Positions 42,737 through 51,851 of a DNA stretch of 64,000 nt are shown one piece after another (position 1 is the first letter of the stretch; each line of letters opens with the position of its first letter). The stretch lies in contig PMUI01000086.1 in the NCBI GenBank assembly GCA_003166955.1, forward strand, positions 1-64,000, read 5' to 3'. The position numbers and the translations under genes are program-made. The notes under the pieces were generated by a model. The model saw only the letters and a program-made list of their open reading frames with translations. It was not told where the DNA came from and searched no databases. This DNA is from Acidobacterium sp. (GTDB taxonomy: Bacteria; Acidobacteriota; Terriglobia; Terriglobales; Acidobacteriaceae).

Positions 42737-45700
42737 TCACTCGCGGGCGAGGAAGTAGTAGACGGCGGGGGTGACGATGAGCGACAGGGCCATGGAGATG
42801 AGGAGGCCGCCGATTACCGCGATGGCGAGGGGTTGGAGCATTTGCGAGCCGGAGCCTAACGCGAAAGCGAGGGGAAGCATGCCGGTCATGGCGGCGAGGG
42901 CGGTCATGACAATGGGGCGGAGGCGGCGGCGGGCGGCCTGGATCATCGCGTCGCGGGCGCTCATGCCTGCCTGGCGGAAGCGCTGATCGGCGTCGAGGAG
43001 GAGGATGCCGTTTTTGGCGACGATGCCGATGACCATGATGAGTCCCATGAAGGACGCGACGTTGAAGGTGGTGCGGGTGATGAGGAGCGCGAAGATGACG
43101 CCTGCGGTGGAGAGGATGGAGGAAACCAGGATGGAGGCGGGGGCGGAGAAGCTGCGGAACTCCGCGAGGAGGACGCCGTAGACCAGCACGAGGGCGAGGA
43201 GGAGAACTTGTAACAGTTCATGGAACGATTGCTGTTGCTCCTGATACGTGCCGCCGTAGGTGACGCGGACGCTGGAGGGCAGGTGGAGATCGGCGACGGT
43301 TTTCTGGACGCGGGTGATGGCCGTGCCGAGGTCAGAGCCTTCGAGACGGCCGGTGACAGTGACCATTTGCTGGAGGTTTTCGCGGAGGATTTCGTTTTGC
43401 GGGGGGAGCTGCTCGACGTGGGCAAGAGAGCCGAGGGTCGCCATTTTGCCGGTGGAGCCGAGGAAGACGGTGTTCTCGATGGCGTCGAGGGAGACGCGGT
43501 GGGTGTCGTCGAGGCGGACGCGGACGGTATAGGGGCGGCCGTTCTGGATGAGGGGCTGCGGGGTGGGCAGGCCGTCGAGGATGGAGGTGGCGTCGGTGGC
43601 GACTTCGGACGTAGTGAAGCCGAGGCGGGCGGCGAGGCCGGGGTCAACCTGGAAGGTGGTGGCGGGACCGCTGATGGTGTTGTCGATGCCGTTCTCGACG
43701 TCGACGACGCCGGGGACTTTGGAGATCGCATCGCCAACGCGCGGGGCGAGCTGATTGAGGAGGTCCTGGTTGGTGGAGTAGAGCTTGATCTGCACGGGTT
43801 CGGGGGAGTTGGAGAGGTCGCCGATCATGTCCTGGAGGACCTGAATGAATTCGACGTCGAGCTCGGGCTCGGCGGCCTTGATGCGCAGGCGGGCGTCCTC
43901 CATGACTTCGTCGATGGCGCGGCTGCGCTTGTCGCTGAGCAGGACGGTGAAGTCGCCGGTGTTGGCTTCTGTAACAGCGGCTAGTCCCATTTGCAGGCCG
44001 GTGCGGCGGGAGGTGGTAGTGACTTCGGGAATTTGGTGGAGGATGCGGTCGATGTGGAGGAGGACGCGGTTGGTCTCCTGCAGAGACGAGCCGGCGGGCA
44101 TGATGTAGTCGAGGACGAAGGCGCCTTCGTCCATTTCGGGGAGCAGGTCGGAGCCGAGCGCTCGATAAGCAACAAACACTGTGACAATGAGCAGACCGCA
44201 GGCCGCGGCGAGCCACAGGGGTTTGGCGAGTGCGCCGCGGAGGATGCGCTCGTGTATGCGGAGGACGGGCGCCATGAGGCCGTGGTGGTGCTGGGATTCC
44301 AATGCGGGCGGCGCAGCGTCGATGGGGATCACGTGAGGGCGGCGATTGTTGCCGCGGAGGAGGGTGAGGGAGAGGGCGGGGGTCCAGGTGAGGGCGAGGG
44401 CGAGGGAGGTGAGGAGGGCGACGGTCATGGTGAGGGCGAGCGCGCGGAAGAAGGTTCCGGTGACGCCGGTGACCGAGATAAGGGGGAGGAAGACAACGAT
44501 GGGGGTGATCGTCGAACCGATGAGTGGATGGGTGATTTCTGCGAGGGCTTTGCGGACGGCTTCGATGCGGTTCTCGCCTGCTTCACGATGGAGGGCGATG
44601 TTTTCGACGACGACGATGGCGTCATCAATGACGAGGCCGACGGCGGCGGCGAGTCCGCCGAGGGTCATGAGGTTGAAACTCTGGCCCATGGCCCAGAGCA
44701 CGATGAATGTAACAAAGATGGTTACAGGAATGACGAGGCCGGCGACGAGGGAAGAGGTCCAGTCGCGCAGGAAGAGGACGAGGATGATGGCGGCGAGGAT
44801 GAGCCCGATCAGGATCGCATCGCGGACGCTGGCGATCGAGTCGCGGACGAGGTGGGACTGATCGTAGAAGGGCGTGATGGAGACGCCTGCGGGAAGACTG
44901 GCGCGGAGCTGAGCGATGGCGGCGGTGACTTGATTGGCGACAGCGACGGTGTTTGCATCGGGCTGTTCGAAGATGTTGAGGAGGACGGCGGGCTGGCCGT
45001 TGGAAGTAACGATGGTGTAGACGGGCTCGGTGGCGGCGGTGACCTGGGCGACGTCGGAGAGGTGGATGGGGACGCCGGCGGGCGTGGCTTTGACGGAGAT
45101 GGCGGCGAGCTGATCGAGGCTCGAGGCCTGGTCGCCGACGAGCGAGAGGATGAGCTGGTGGTTGGCTTCGTAGAGGCCGGGGGACTGGACGAGGTTGGTT
45201 TGCTGGATGGCGTTGACGAGGTCGGAGATGGTGAGCGAGGCGGAGATGAGCTTCGCGGTGTTGGGGATGATGTGGAATTCGGGGACCTGGCCGCCCTGGA
45301 TGGTGACGGTGGAGACGCCATCGAGGCGATTGAGGGGCGGCTTGAGTTCGTAGGTGGCTAGTTCCCAGAGGCGCGTTTGCGAGACGGTGTTGGAGGTGAG
45401 GGCGTAGCCCTGGATGGGATCGAGGGTGGCGAAGGTGAGGCGGTTGGTGGTGATGACTGCGGTGGAGGGGAGCGACTGCTGGACGCGGGCGACGGCAGCG
45501 TTGACGAGCTGGAGGGTCTGGAACATGTCGACGTTCCAGTTAAAGAAGAGGCTGACCTCGGCGGAGCCGCGGCTGGTGATGCAGCGGACGGTGACGAGGC
45601 CGGGGACGGTGTTGACGGCGTCTTCGATGGGGCGGGTGATGGTGACTTCCATCTGCTCGACGGGCATGACGCCGTTATCGACGCCGATGACGACGCGGGG

Positions 45701-45850
45701 GAAGTTGGTCTGCGGGAAGACGGCGATGGGGATGCGGAAGGCGAGGTAAATGCCGGCGACGGCGAGGACGATGGTGAAGAAGAAGATGCTGCGCGCCCAG
45801 CGCGAGAGCCAGAAGGAATTTTCGGTGGAAGGCGGAGGGGCGGCGCTCAC
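42737..45850 (-). CDS. RND-family efflux pump inner-membrane transporter
   Basis: This 1037-residue transporter has the RND architecture: TM1 at about 18-38, a large periplasmic loop (porter domain), TM2-6 (about 335-530), a second periplasmic loop and TM8-12. IPIAVFPQTNFPRVVIGVDN follows TM1 as usual. TM4 carries the proton-relay Asp pair in GLVIDDAIVVVENI. GSDLLPEMDEGAFVLDYIMPAGSSL is typical of the CzcA/AcrB group. It exports drugs, metals or lipids with proton antiport; the substrate is not predictable. It overlaps the adaptor gene by 4 bp and forms the operon tolC-MFP-RND. Confidence 0.95.
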   Translation of the reverse strand: MSAAPPPSTENSFWLSRWARSIFFFTIVLAVAGIYLAFRIPIAVFPQTNFPRVVIGVDNGVMPVEQMEVTITRPIEDAVNTVPGLVTVRCITSRGSAEVSLFFNWNVDMFQTLQLVNAAVARVQQSLPSTAVITTNRLTFATLDPIQGYALTSNTVSQTRLWELATYELKPPLNRLDGVSTVTIQGGQVPEFHIIPNTAKLISASLTISDLVNAIQQTNLVQSPGLYEANHQLILSLVGDQASSLDQLAAISVKATPAGVPIHLSDVAQVTAATEPVYTIVTSNGQPAVLLNIFEQPDANTVAVANQVTAAIAQLRASLPAGVSITPFYDQSHLVRDSIASVRDAILIGLILAAIILVLFLRDWTSSLVAGLVIPVTIFVTFIVLWAMGQSFNLMTLGGLAAAVGLVIDDAIVVVENIALHREAGENRIEAVRKALAEITHPLIGSTITPIVVFLPLISVTGVTGTFFRALALTMTVALLTSLALALTWTPALSLTLLRGNNRRPHVIPIDAAPPALESQHHHGLMAPVLRIHERILRGALAKPLWLAAACGLLIVTVFVAYRALGSDLLPEMDEGAFVLDYIMPAGSSLQETNRVLLHIDRILHQIPEVTTTSRRTGLQMGLAAVTEANTGDFTVLLSDKRSRAIDEVMEDARLRIKAAEPELDVEFIQVLQDMIGDLSNSPEPVQIKLYSTNQDLLNQLAPRVGDAISKVPGVVDVENGIDNTISGPATTFQVDPGLAARLGFTTSEVATDATSILDGLPTPQPLIQNGRPYTVRVRLDDTHRVSLDAIENTVFLGSTGKMATLGSLAHVEQLPPQNEILRENLQQMVTVTGRLEGSDLGTAITRVQKTVADLHLPSSVRVTYGGTYQEQQQSFHELLQVLLLALVLVYGVLLAEFRSFSAPASILVSSILSTAGVIFALLITRTTFNVASFMGLIMVIGIVAKNGILLLDADQRFRQAGMSARDAMIQAARRRLRPIVMTALAAMTGMLPLAFALGSGSQMLQPLAIAVIGGLLISMALSLIVTPAVYYFLARE

Positions 45851-47340
45851 TTGTCGTCGTTCCCCTTGCCGGCTGCTGGCTTTGCGTCGTCGGATTTGTC
45901 GGAATCTTCGGTCGGCGCTGTGACTTTCACGTGGGTGCCGTCGTCGAGCGAGGCAGCGCCGGTGGTGACGACCCGCTGGCCTGCGTTGAGGCCGGTGAGG
46001 ATCTGGGTCAGGCCTGCGTCGGCGATGCCGGTAGTGACGGCGGTCTGGTGGGCGACGCCGTCGGCGCCGATGACCATGACGGTGGATTTGCCGGAGGTGG
46101 CGACGACGATGGCTTCACTCGGGACGACGATGGCTTTGGGGGCGGTGCGTCCGGCGATGGAGACGTGGACGGCGGTTCCGGGGCGGAGATTGCCTTTGGC
46201 GTTTTCGAGGCGGACCCAGACTTCGACGGTGGTGCTGCCGGGATCGAGGGCGGGGCTGACGAGGGTGATTTTTCCGTTGACGGAATCGGCGAGGCCGGGG
46301 ACGGTGACGGAGGCGGGGTCGCCGGATTTCAGTAATTGTGCCTGCGGCTGTGACAAATGCGTCTTCGCCAGCAGGGCGGAGGTGTCCATCACGGTGATGA
46401 GGGGCGCGCCGGAGGCTGCGGTTTCGCCAGCGTAGAGGGGGCGGTCAGTGACGACGCCGGAGATGGGGCTGCGAATTTCGGAGTAACTGAGGGCGGCTTC
46501 GGCTCCCTGATATTTGCCGCGTGCGGATTCGAGTTGGCCTTTGGCGGCTTTGAGAGCGGCTTCGTGGCTGACGGCTTTCATTCCTTCGAGGTGTTTTGCG
46601 GCGGCGTCCCAGGCGGCCTTGGCCTGGACGAGGGCGGCCTGGGAGGTGTCGAGGTCGCGGCCGGAGATGGCTCCCTGGGCGAAGAGCTGCTTGCGGCTGG
46701 CGACGATGCTTTGGTTGAGGTCGAGATTGGCTTTAGCCTGGGCGAGGTCGAGCTCGGCCTTCTGGTAGTCCTCGGGGACGGTGGCTTTGATGGAGGTTTG
46801 GTAGGTGGCGTCGGCGGCGTCGAAGGAGCCCTGGTTGTCGGTGACGGAGGCGGCGAGGTCGCGATTTTCGAGGATGGCGAGGAGTTGGCCTTCTTTTACG
46901 TGGGATCCGCGCTGAACGTAAAACTTTTTGACCGGGGCGGTGATTTTCGGCGAGATGGCGGCTTGGGCGATAGGGGCGAGGACCGCGTCTGTGACGATGT
47001 GCTCGGTGATGGACTGGACCTGGACGGTTGCGGCCTGGACGGAGACGGCGGTTGGCTCGGGGGATTCTTTCCTGGAGCAACCGGCGAGGAGCAGAATGGC
47101 GAACGGGAGAGCGAGGAGCCGGAAGCTGGAAGCGGGAAGCGGGAAGCTCGAAGCGGGAAGGGCGAAGCGTCCCTCAGGGGCTAAAGCCCGAGTTCTTCTC
47201 TGCGCTGAATGGCACGGCTGAAGCCGTGCCCCTTCAAAGCACAATTGTCGGAGATGCCAAAGAAGCTGTGCCCCTTCAAAACGAGAAGCAGGTCGAGTTT
47301 CTTTATCGCGAACATCGCGTGTCATGTGGCGTGGGGTCAT
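45847..47340 (-). CDS. RND efflux periplasmic adaptor (membrane fusion protein)
   Basis: The core is typical: lipobox ILLLAGCSRKE, barrel-sandwich strands AAISPKITAPVKKFYVQRGSHVKEGQLLAIL, a long helical hairpin (about 210-300), SEIRSPISGVVTDRPLY and the membrane-proximal beta barrel. The ATG at 47340 lies 3 bp after the tolC stop. Between that ATG and the signal sequence the reading frame crosses about 70 codons made of intergenic-type repeats (47119-47285), with no ATG or GTG close to the signal. The true start is therefore uncertain: either the repeats are translated as an N-terminal extension, or a rare codon such as TTG or CTG is used. Confidence 0.85.
   Translation of the reverse strand: MTPRHMTRDVRDKETRPASRFEGAQLLWHLRQLCFEGARLQPCHSAQRRTRALAPEGRFALPASSFPLPASSFRLLALPFAILLLAGCSRKESPEPTAVSVQAATVQVQSITEHIVTDAVLAPIAQAAISPKITAPVKKFYVQRGSHVKEGQLLAILENRDLAASVTDNQGSFDAADATYQTSIKATVPEDYQKAELDLAQAKANLDLNQSIVASRKQLFAQGAISGRDLDTSQAALVQAKAAWDAAAKHLEGMKAVSHEAALKAAKGQLESARGKYQGAEAALSYSEIRSPISGVVTDRPLYAGETAASGAPLITVMDTSALLAKTHLSQPQAQLLKSGDPASVTVPGLADSVNGKITLVSPALDPGSTTVEVWVRLENAKGNLRPGTAVHVSIAGRTAPKAIVVPSEAIVVATSGKSTVMVIGADGVAHQTAVTTGIADAGLTQILTGLNAGQRVVTTGAASLDDGTHVKVTAPTEDSDKSDDAKPAAGKGNDDK
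47119..47285 (-). repeat. Composite repeats inside the adaptor 5' coding frame
   Basis: Two repeat types occur side by side: CTTCCCGCTTC-type tandem units (47119-47160, minus strand), and a GGGGCACGGCTTCAGCCGTGCC hairpin flanked by GGGCTTTAGCCCCTGAGGG (47167-47232), with a second GGGGCACAGCTTC copy at about 47262-47280. The CCTTCAAA-GGGGCAC module also forms the inside of the MITE-like element at 53443-53605. Confidence 0.75.
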
Positions 47341-47343
47341 CGT

Positions 47344-48720
47344 TTAGAGGGTTCCGGTGAGGGTTTGCAGGTTGGCGCGGGCGACGTGGTTGCGCAGGAT
47401 GCCGTCGGCGAGCGCGGCTTCAGCCAGGGCTAGGGCGGATTGCGCGTCGACGACTTCGAGGGCGGTGGCTTCACCGTTGGAGTAGCGGAGGCGGGTGAGG
47501 CGGAGGCTTTCGCGGGCGGTGTCGACGCTGGTGCGGAGTGAGGCGACCTGGCCGGAGGCGATGAGGGCCTCATGGTAGAACTCGTCGAGCTGCGCGATGA
47601 GCTGGCGCTGCGTGTTGGTGAGCGTGGCCTGGGCGGCCTTCTCGCGGAGCTCGGACTGGCGGACTTTGTCGTGGGTGGCGAACCAGTCCCAGACGGGGAA
47701 ATCGATGGAGGCGGAGGCGGAGTAGCCAAGATTGTGGACGCGGTCGGGTCCGTTGACGGCGATCTGCGGGGCATCGATCCCGTAGGTGTAGTTGAAGCCG
47801 AGGGCGGGGAAGTATCCGGCGCGGGCGGCGAGTACTTCGCTGTGCGCGGCGTGGAGGGCTTCGAGGGCGCTGCGGAGGTCGGGGTTGTTGTGGGCGGCGG
47901 CCGCTTCGATGCTGGGCTGGTCCGGGAGCGAAGCAAGCTGGTCCGGCTCGGCGAGGGTGTAGGGCGTGCGCGGATCGGGGAAGAGGAGGACGCCGAGGTC
48001 GAGGCGGGCCTTTTCCGCGGCGAGGGTGGCGTCGTCGAATTCGCGCTGGCGCTGCTGGAGGGCGAGGTCGGCTTTGACGACGTCAGCGTGGGCGACTTCG
48101 CGGCCATTCTCGAGTTTTTGGGTGAGGTCGTCGAAGGCTTTGGCTTCGTCGAGGGCGCGGCGGGCGACGTTGACTTTCTCGGCAGATGAGAGGACGCCGA
48201 AATACGCGGCGACGGTGCGGGAGACCAGATCGCGGCGCGCACTTTCGAGGTCGGCGGTGGATTGCGCGGCGAGGGCACGGGCGCGGCGATAGTCGGCGAG
48301 GGCGGCGAAGCTGATGTTTTCGTTGACGAGGAGCTGGGCGGCGTATTCGCGGATGGCGTTGTTGGCGATGAAGCGGGGCGCGGCCTGGTTGCCGACCTGG
48401 CCGGCCTGGTTGAGGACGCCGTTGGGTTGGGTATAGAGGTATTGGCCGTGAGCGTCGGCGTTGGGGAGCATGGCGCTGCGGCTAATGGCGGCGTCGAGGC
48501 GGGCGGAGCCGCTGGTGGCGACGGCGGTGGCGTAGAGGGGATCGTTCCTGAGGGCGGCGGCGATGACCTGATCGAGGGTTAAAGTGGGTGCGGGCGCGGT
48601 GGCAGACGAGGATGACGCGGCCTGCGGCGGAGCTTCAGCGAGCGCGGTCCGGGCGCAGAGCGGTGCGATACAGACGAACAGGACTGTGCATCCCCTTGCG
48701 AGGAGGCCGGACCGTGACAT
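47344..48720 (-). CDS. TolC-family outer-membrane efflux protein
   Basis: This 458-residue protein has a signal peptide (about 1-28) and an Ala/Pro/Ser-rich linker. Two outer-membrane efflux repeats follow: the first begins LTLDQVIAAALRNDPLYATAVA (about 48-70), and long helices plus strands run to the C-terminus, with LRYSNGEATALEVVDAQSALALAEAAL near the end, a hallmark of the second repeat. It forms the outer-membrane channel of the tripartite pump with the adaptor and RND genes downstream. The first gene of the operon, it has a spacer of the GCCAGTAGCC repeat type just upstream. Confidence 0.92.
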   Translation of the reverse strand: MSRSGLLARGCTVLFVCIAPLCARTALAEAPPQAASSSSATAPAPTLTLDQVIAAALRNDPLYATAVATSGSARLDAAISRSAMLPNADAHGQYLYTQPNGVLNQAGQVGNQAAPRFIANNAIREYAAQLLVNENISFAALADYRRARALAAQSTADLESARRDLVSRTVAAYFGVLSSAEKVNVARRALDEAKAFDDLTQKLENGREVAHADVVKADLALQQRQREFDDATLAAEKARLDLGVLLFPDPRTPYTLAEPDQLASLPDQPSIEAAAAHNNPDLRSALEALHAAHSEVLAARAGYFPALGFNYTYGIDAPQIAVNGPDRVHNLGYSASASIDFPVWDWFATHDKVRQSELREKAAQATLTNTQRQLIAQLDEFYHEALIASGQVASLRTSVDTARESLRLTRLRYSNGEATALEVVDAQSALALAEAALADGILRNHVARANLQTLTGTL

Positions 48721-48814
48721 GGCTGGAGGATAGCAACGGCAGCTTAAGAATGGCTGAAGGGGCGGGGAGCCAGTAGCCGGGAGTCCGTAGCTGTTAGCCT
48801 GGCAGCGAAGGAAG

Positions 48815-49621
48815 CTAGCGGGGTTTTTGCTCGGTCATGAGCTGGGCAAATTCGGGCGTGGCGCGGAGAGAGGCGAGGGTCTGGTCCTCAAGGAGCTTTT
48901 TACGGTCGGTAAAGCCCTCGTCGAGGGCCTTGCGGAGATACTCGATGGCTTCCTCATTCTTGCCGGACTCGGCGAAGAGTTTGGCGAGGCAGTAGTCCTG
49001 CTGGGCGCGGTCGTGAGCGGGCAGAGCCTCGTTGACGAGCAGAGCCGATCCTGACTGGAAGACCTTTGGGTCAAGGGCGAAGGCGGTGCGGTAGGCCTCG
49101 ATGCCCAGGTCAACTTTGCCGCGAGCGAAGAAGGCGGTGCCGAGGTTGCTGTAGATGGGGGCGGATTTCGGGTCGAACTGGATGGCCTTTTGGTAGTAGC
49201 GGATGGCCTTGCTGTAGTTCTTTTTCGCGTAGTAGATGGCGCCGAGGTTGTTGAGGGCTTCAGGATAATCGGGGCGGAGCTGGAGGGCGCGCTGGTAGTC
49301 GTGGCGTGCCTGGTCGACGGCGAAGAGATGGTGGTAGGCCATGCCGAGCTTGTTCCAGAGAACGGCAGATTTGGTGGGCTCCTGATTGTAGGCGTCGATG
49401 GCCTGGAGATATTGCTGGTGGGCCATGGCGAGATCACCGCGGACCTCGGGGGTCAATGCGGGAGTGCCGGCCTGAGCGTGGGAGCTCGACGGCTGGGCGG
49501 TAGAGAGCGCAGGGGCGGGCGATGCAAGCTGTGGGGTTTGGGCGCGAGCGAAGGTGGCCGCAGGAGCAGCGAGCAGGGCGACGACGGCCATCGGAATGGC
49601 AAGGGCAAAACAGCGCTGCAT
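48815..49621 (-). CDS. Periplasmic TPR protein
   Basis: This 268-residue protein starts at an ATG with AGGGAGG 5 bp upstream and has a signal peptide (about 1-27). After a Ser/Pro/Gln-rich linker, three to four tetratricopeptide repeats are visible: AVLWNKLGMAYHHLFAVDQA, ALNNLGAIYYAKKNYSKAI, IYSNLGTAFFARGKVDLGI and a more divergent one to about residue 220. It is a protein-protein interaction scaffold in the periplasm; the partner is unknown. It lies upstream of tolC on the same strand with a 94-bp gap and may belong to the efflux transcript, but this is uncertain. Confidence 0.85.
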   Translation of the reverse strand: MQRCFALAIPMAVVALLAAPAATFARAQTPQLASPAPALSTAQPSSSHAQAGTPALTPEVRGDLAMAHQQYLQAIDAYNQEPTKSAVLWNKLGMAYHHLFAVDQARHDYQRALQLRPDYPEALNNLGAIYYAKKNYSKAIRYYQKAIQFDPKSAPIYSNLGTAFFARGKVDLGIEAYRTAFALDPKVFQSGSALLVNEALPAHDRAQQDYCLAKLFAESGKNEEAIEYLRKALDEGFTDRKKLLEDQTLASLRATPEFAQLMTEQKPR

Positions 49622-49893
49622 AAGCGCCTCCCTGACCGTTCTCGCAAGTGGAAAACTCAATTGCGCCGCCCTGGCGAGGATGGGTCGCCAGGACCCCTGG
49701 GGGAACGGCCCAGCCCGAGGGCTGGATTGATTCTTATGATGACTCCAAAAACGGGAAAAAGGAAGTAGGCCGTGTGACGAGGCGCACCGGGGTAATGGGG
49801 GGGCGATGCGGGGAGCAGGTGCGGCCAGGTGGCGGCGGGGGGAGGCGATCGGCCCGCTGGTGTGGGATGGTTTTCATCCATAATTGAAGGCGG

Positions 49894-50430
49894 ATGACGA
49901 CGATTCGAGCGGCGACGGCGGACGATGCGGGTTTGATTCTGGATTTTGTGCGGGAACTGGCGGAGTATGAGCGCGCGCCCGGTGCGGTGAAGGTGACCGA
50001 GGCGGAGTTGGTGCGGGATGCGTTCCCTGACGCCGGCGGGGAACGCTATTTTGAGGCGATCATTGCGGAAGAAGATGGCGAGCCAGCCGATTCGCCAACT
50101 TCGGGCGAACAGGGACCCCGGCGCGAGGCGGCGGGTTTCGCGCTGTTCTTTCCGGTGTACTCGACGTGGCGTGGGCGGGCGATGCATCTGGAGGATCTTT
50201 TTGTGCGGCCTCGGTTTCGGGGGCGGGGGATTGGAAAGGCTTTGCTGACGAAGGTGGCCGCGCTGGCGGCGGAACGTGGGTGCGTGATTCTGTACTGGCA
50301 TGTGCTGGACTGGAATACTCCGGCGATTGAGTTCTACAAGACGCTGGGCGCGGAGCCACTGGAGGAGTGGACGCGCATGCGGGTGACGGATGAGGCGCTG
50401 ATGGCGCTCGCGGGCCTGAGCCAGCCATGA
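49894..50430 (+). CDS. GNAT-family N-acetyltransferase
   Basis: This 178-residue protein is a GNAT acetyltransferase with TIRAATADDAGLILDFVRELAEYE at the N-terminus, HLEDLFVRPRFRGRGIGKALL containing the acetyl-CoA pyrophosphate-binding RxxGxG (about 122-128), and VLDWNTPAIEFYKTLGAEPL at the C-terminus. The latter pattern is typical of diamine/spermidine or thialysine acetyltransferases. An Asp/Glu/Ser/Gly-rich insert (about 60-77) is absent from most relatives. Its stop overlaps the trmFO start by 4 bp, so the two are translationally coupled, although no functional link is known. Confidence 0.9.
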   Translation: MTTIRAATADDAGLILDFVRELAEYERAPGAVKVTEAELVRDAFPDAGGERYFEAIIAEEDGEPADSPTSGEQGPRREAAGFALFFPVYSTWRGRAMHLEDLFVRPRFRGRGIGKALLTKVAALAAERGCVILYWHVLDWNTPAIEFYKTLGAEPLEEWTRMRVTDEALMALAGLSQP

Positions 50431-51764
50431 GAATCCGAGTCATTGGTGGGGGGCTAGCGGGGCCGGAGGCGGCGCTGGTTGCGGCGCGGATGGGCGCTGA
50501 GGTCGATCTCTACGAGATGCGGCCGGTGCGGACGACGCCCGCGCACGAGACGGCGGATTTTGGCGAGCTGGTTTGCTCGAATTCCCTGAAAAGCGAAAGC
50601 GAGAATACCGCGCCGTGGCTGCTGAAGCAGGAGATGCGGCGGGCTGGGTCGCCGCTTCTGCAATGTGCCGATGCGAGCGCGGTGCCGGCGGGGCATGCGC
50701 TGGCGGTGGATCGGGTGGAGTTTTCGCGGCTGATCGGGGAGAAGATTGCGGGCGAGGCGCGGATCAGGGTGCATCGCGAGGAGGTGACGCAGATCGGGTC
50801 TGGGAGCGGATTTGAAGACGGGATCACGATTGTGGCTTCGGGTCCGCTGACGTCGTCGGCGCTGTCGGAGGAGATTGCGCGGCTGACGGGGAGCGAACAC
50901 CTTGCGTTTTACGACTCGATCAGCCCGATCGTCGAGGCGGACTCGATCGATCGCGAGCGGGTGTATCTGGCGGCGCGGTATGACAAGGGGACGGCGGACT
51001 ACATTAATTGTCCGATGAACCAGGCGGAGTATGAGGCGTTCCACGATGCGCTGCTGACGGCGGAGAGCGTGGAGGCGAAGGAGTGGGAGAGCCTGGAATA
51101 TTTTGAGGGGTGTCTGCCACTGGAGGAGCTGGCGCGGCGTGGGCGGGACACGCTGCGGTTCGGGCCGATGAAGCCGGTGGGGCTGATCGATCCGCGCACG
51201 GGGAAGATGCCGTGGGCGGTGGTGCAGCTGCGGGTGGAGAATATGCGGGCCGACTCGTATAACCTGGTGGGATTTCAGAACCACATGAAGTTCGGGGAGC
51301 AGGCGCGGATTTTTCGGATGATTCCGGGCCTCGAGCAGGCGAAGTTTTTGCGCTACGGGCAGATTCATCGGAACACGTACATCAACGCGCCGCGGGTGCT
51401 GACGCCTCGGTTGAATATGAAGCAGCACCCTGGGATCTTTTTCGCCGGGCAGATTTCCGGGGTGGAGGGGTACACGGAGTCGATCGCAACGGGGATGCTG
51501 GCGGGGATGTATGCGGCGACGATGGCGCGGGGCGGGAGGCCGGAGCCGGTGCCGCGGGGAACAGCGTTGGGGTCGCTGGTGCGGTACATAACGGAGGCGG
51601 ATGCGAAGAGGTTTCAGCCGGCGAATATCACGTTCGATCTGCTGGAACCGCTGGATGAAGCGACTCGGCGCAAGGTTCGGGACAAGCGGGAGCGGCGCCG
51701 GATGCAGTGCGAGCGGGCGCTGGAGATTTTTGACGGGTGGTTCAAGGCGGAGTGCAGGGTCTAG
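50427..51764 (+). CDS. trmFO: tRNA (uracil-5-)-methyltransferase, folate/FAD-dependent
   Basis: This 445-residue flavoprotein begins with the FAD-binding fold MRIRVIGGGLAGPEAALVAA. DFGELVCSNSLKSES contains Cys50, and EYFEGCLPLEELARRG contains the second conserved Cys, the pair used in methyl transfer. TPRLNMKQHPGIFFAGQISGVEGYTESIATGMLAG is a strong TrmFO signature. It methylates U54 of tRNA with methylene-tetrahydrofolate. It is coupled to the GNAT gene upstream. A CCCCACCC hairpin repeat follows the stop codon and may end transcription. Confidence 0.97.
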   Translation: MRIRVIGGGLAGPEAALVAARMGAEVDLYEMRPVRTTPAHETADFGELVCSNSLKSESENTAPWLLKQEMRRAGSPLLQCADASAVPAGHALAVDRVEFSRLIGEKIAGEARIRVHREEVTQIGSGSGFEDGITIVASGPLTSSALSEEIARLTGSEHLAFYDSISPIVEADSIDRERVYLAARYDKGTADYINCPMNQAEYEAFHDALLTAESVEAKEWESLEYFEGCLPLEELARRGRDTLRFGPMKPVGLIDPRTGKMPWAVVQLRVENMRADSYNLVGFQNHMKFGEQARIFRMIPGLEQAKFLRYGQIHRNTYINAPRVLTPRLNMKQHPGIFFAGQISGVEGYTESIATGMLAGMYAATMARGGRPEPVPRGTALGSLVRYITEADAKRFQPANITFDLLEPLDEATRRKVRDKRERRRMQCERALEIFDGWFKAECRV

Positions 51765-51771
51765 AAAACTA

Positions 51772-51821
51772 CCCCACCCTGGCCGCGCCAACAGCGGGCG
51801 CGACCAGAATGGGGCACCCGG
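51772..51821. repeat. CCCCACCCTGG...CCAGAATGGGG hairpin repeat, second copy
   Basis: The arms CCCCACCCTGG and CCAGAATGGGG are identical to those at 41041-41080, while the GC-rich inner stem differs (GCCGCGCC...GGGCGCGA), as expected if structure and ends are kept. It lies between trmFO and purQ. Confidence 0.75.
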
Positions 51822-51851
51822 AAATGTGACCTGCTAACCTTATAAGTAGCG

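Noticed and set aside
43991-45361. A 456-codon Gly/Asp/Glu-rich frame on the plus strand
   Set aside because: Complement of the RND transporter; the acidic, Gly-rich composition is an artefact of C-ending codons on the other strand.
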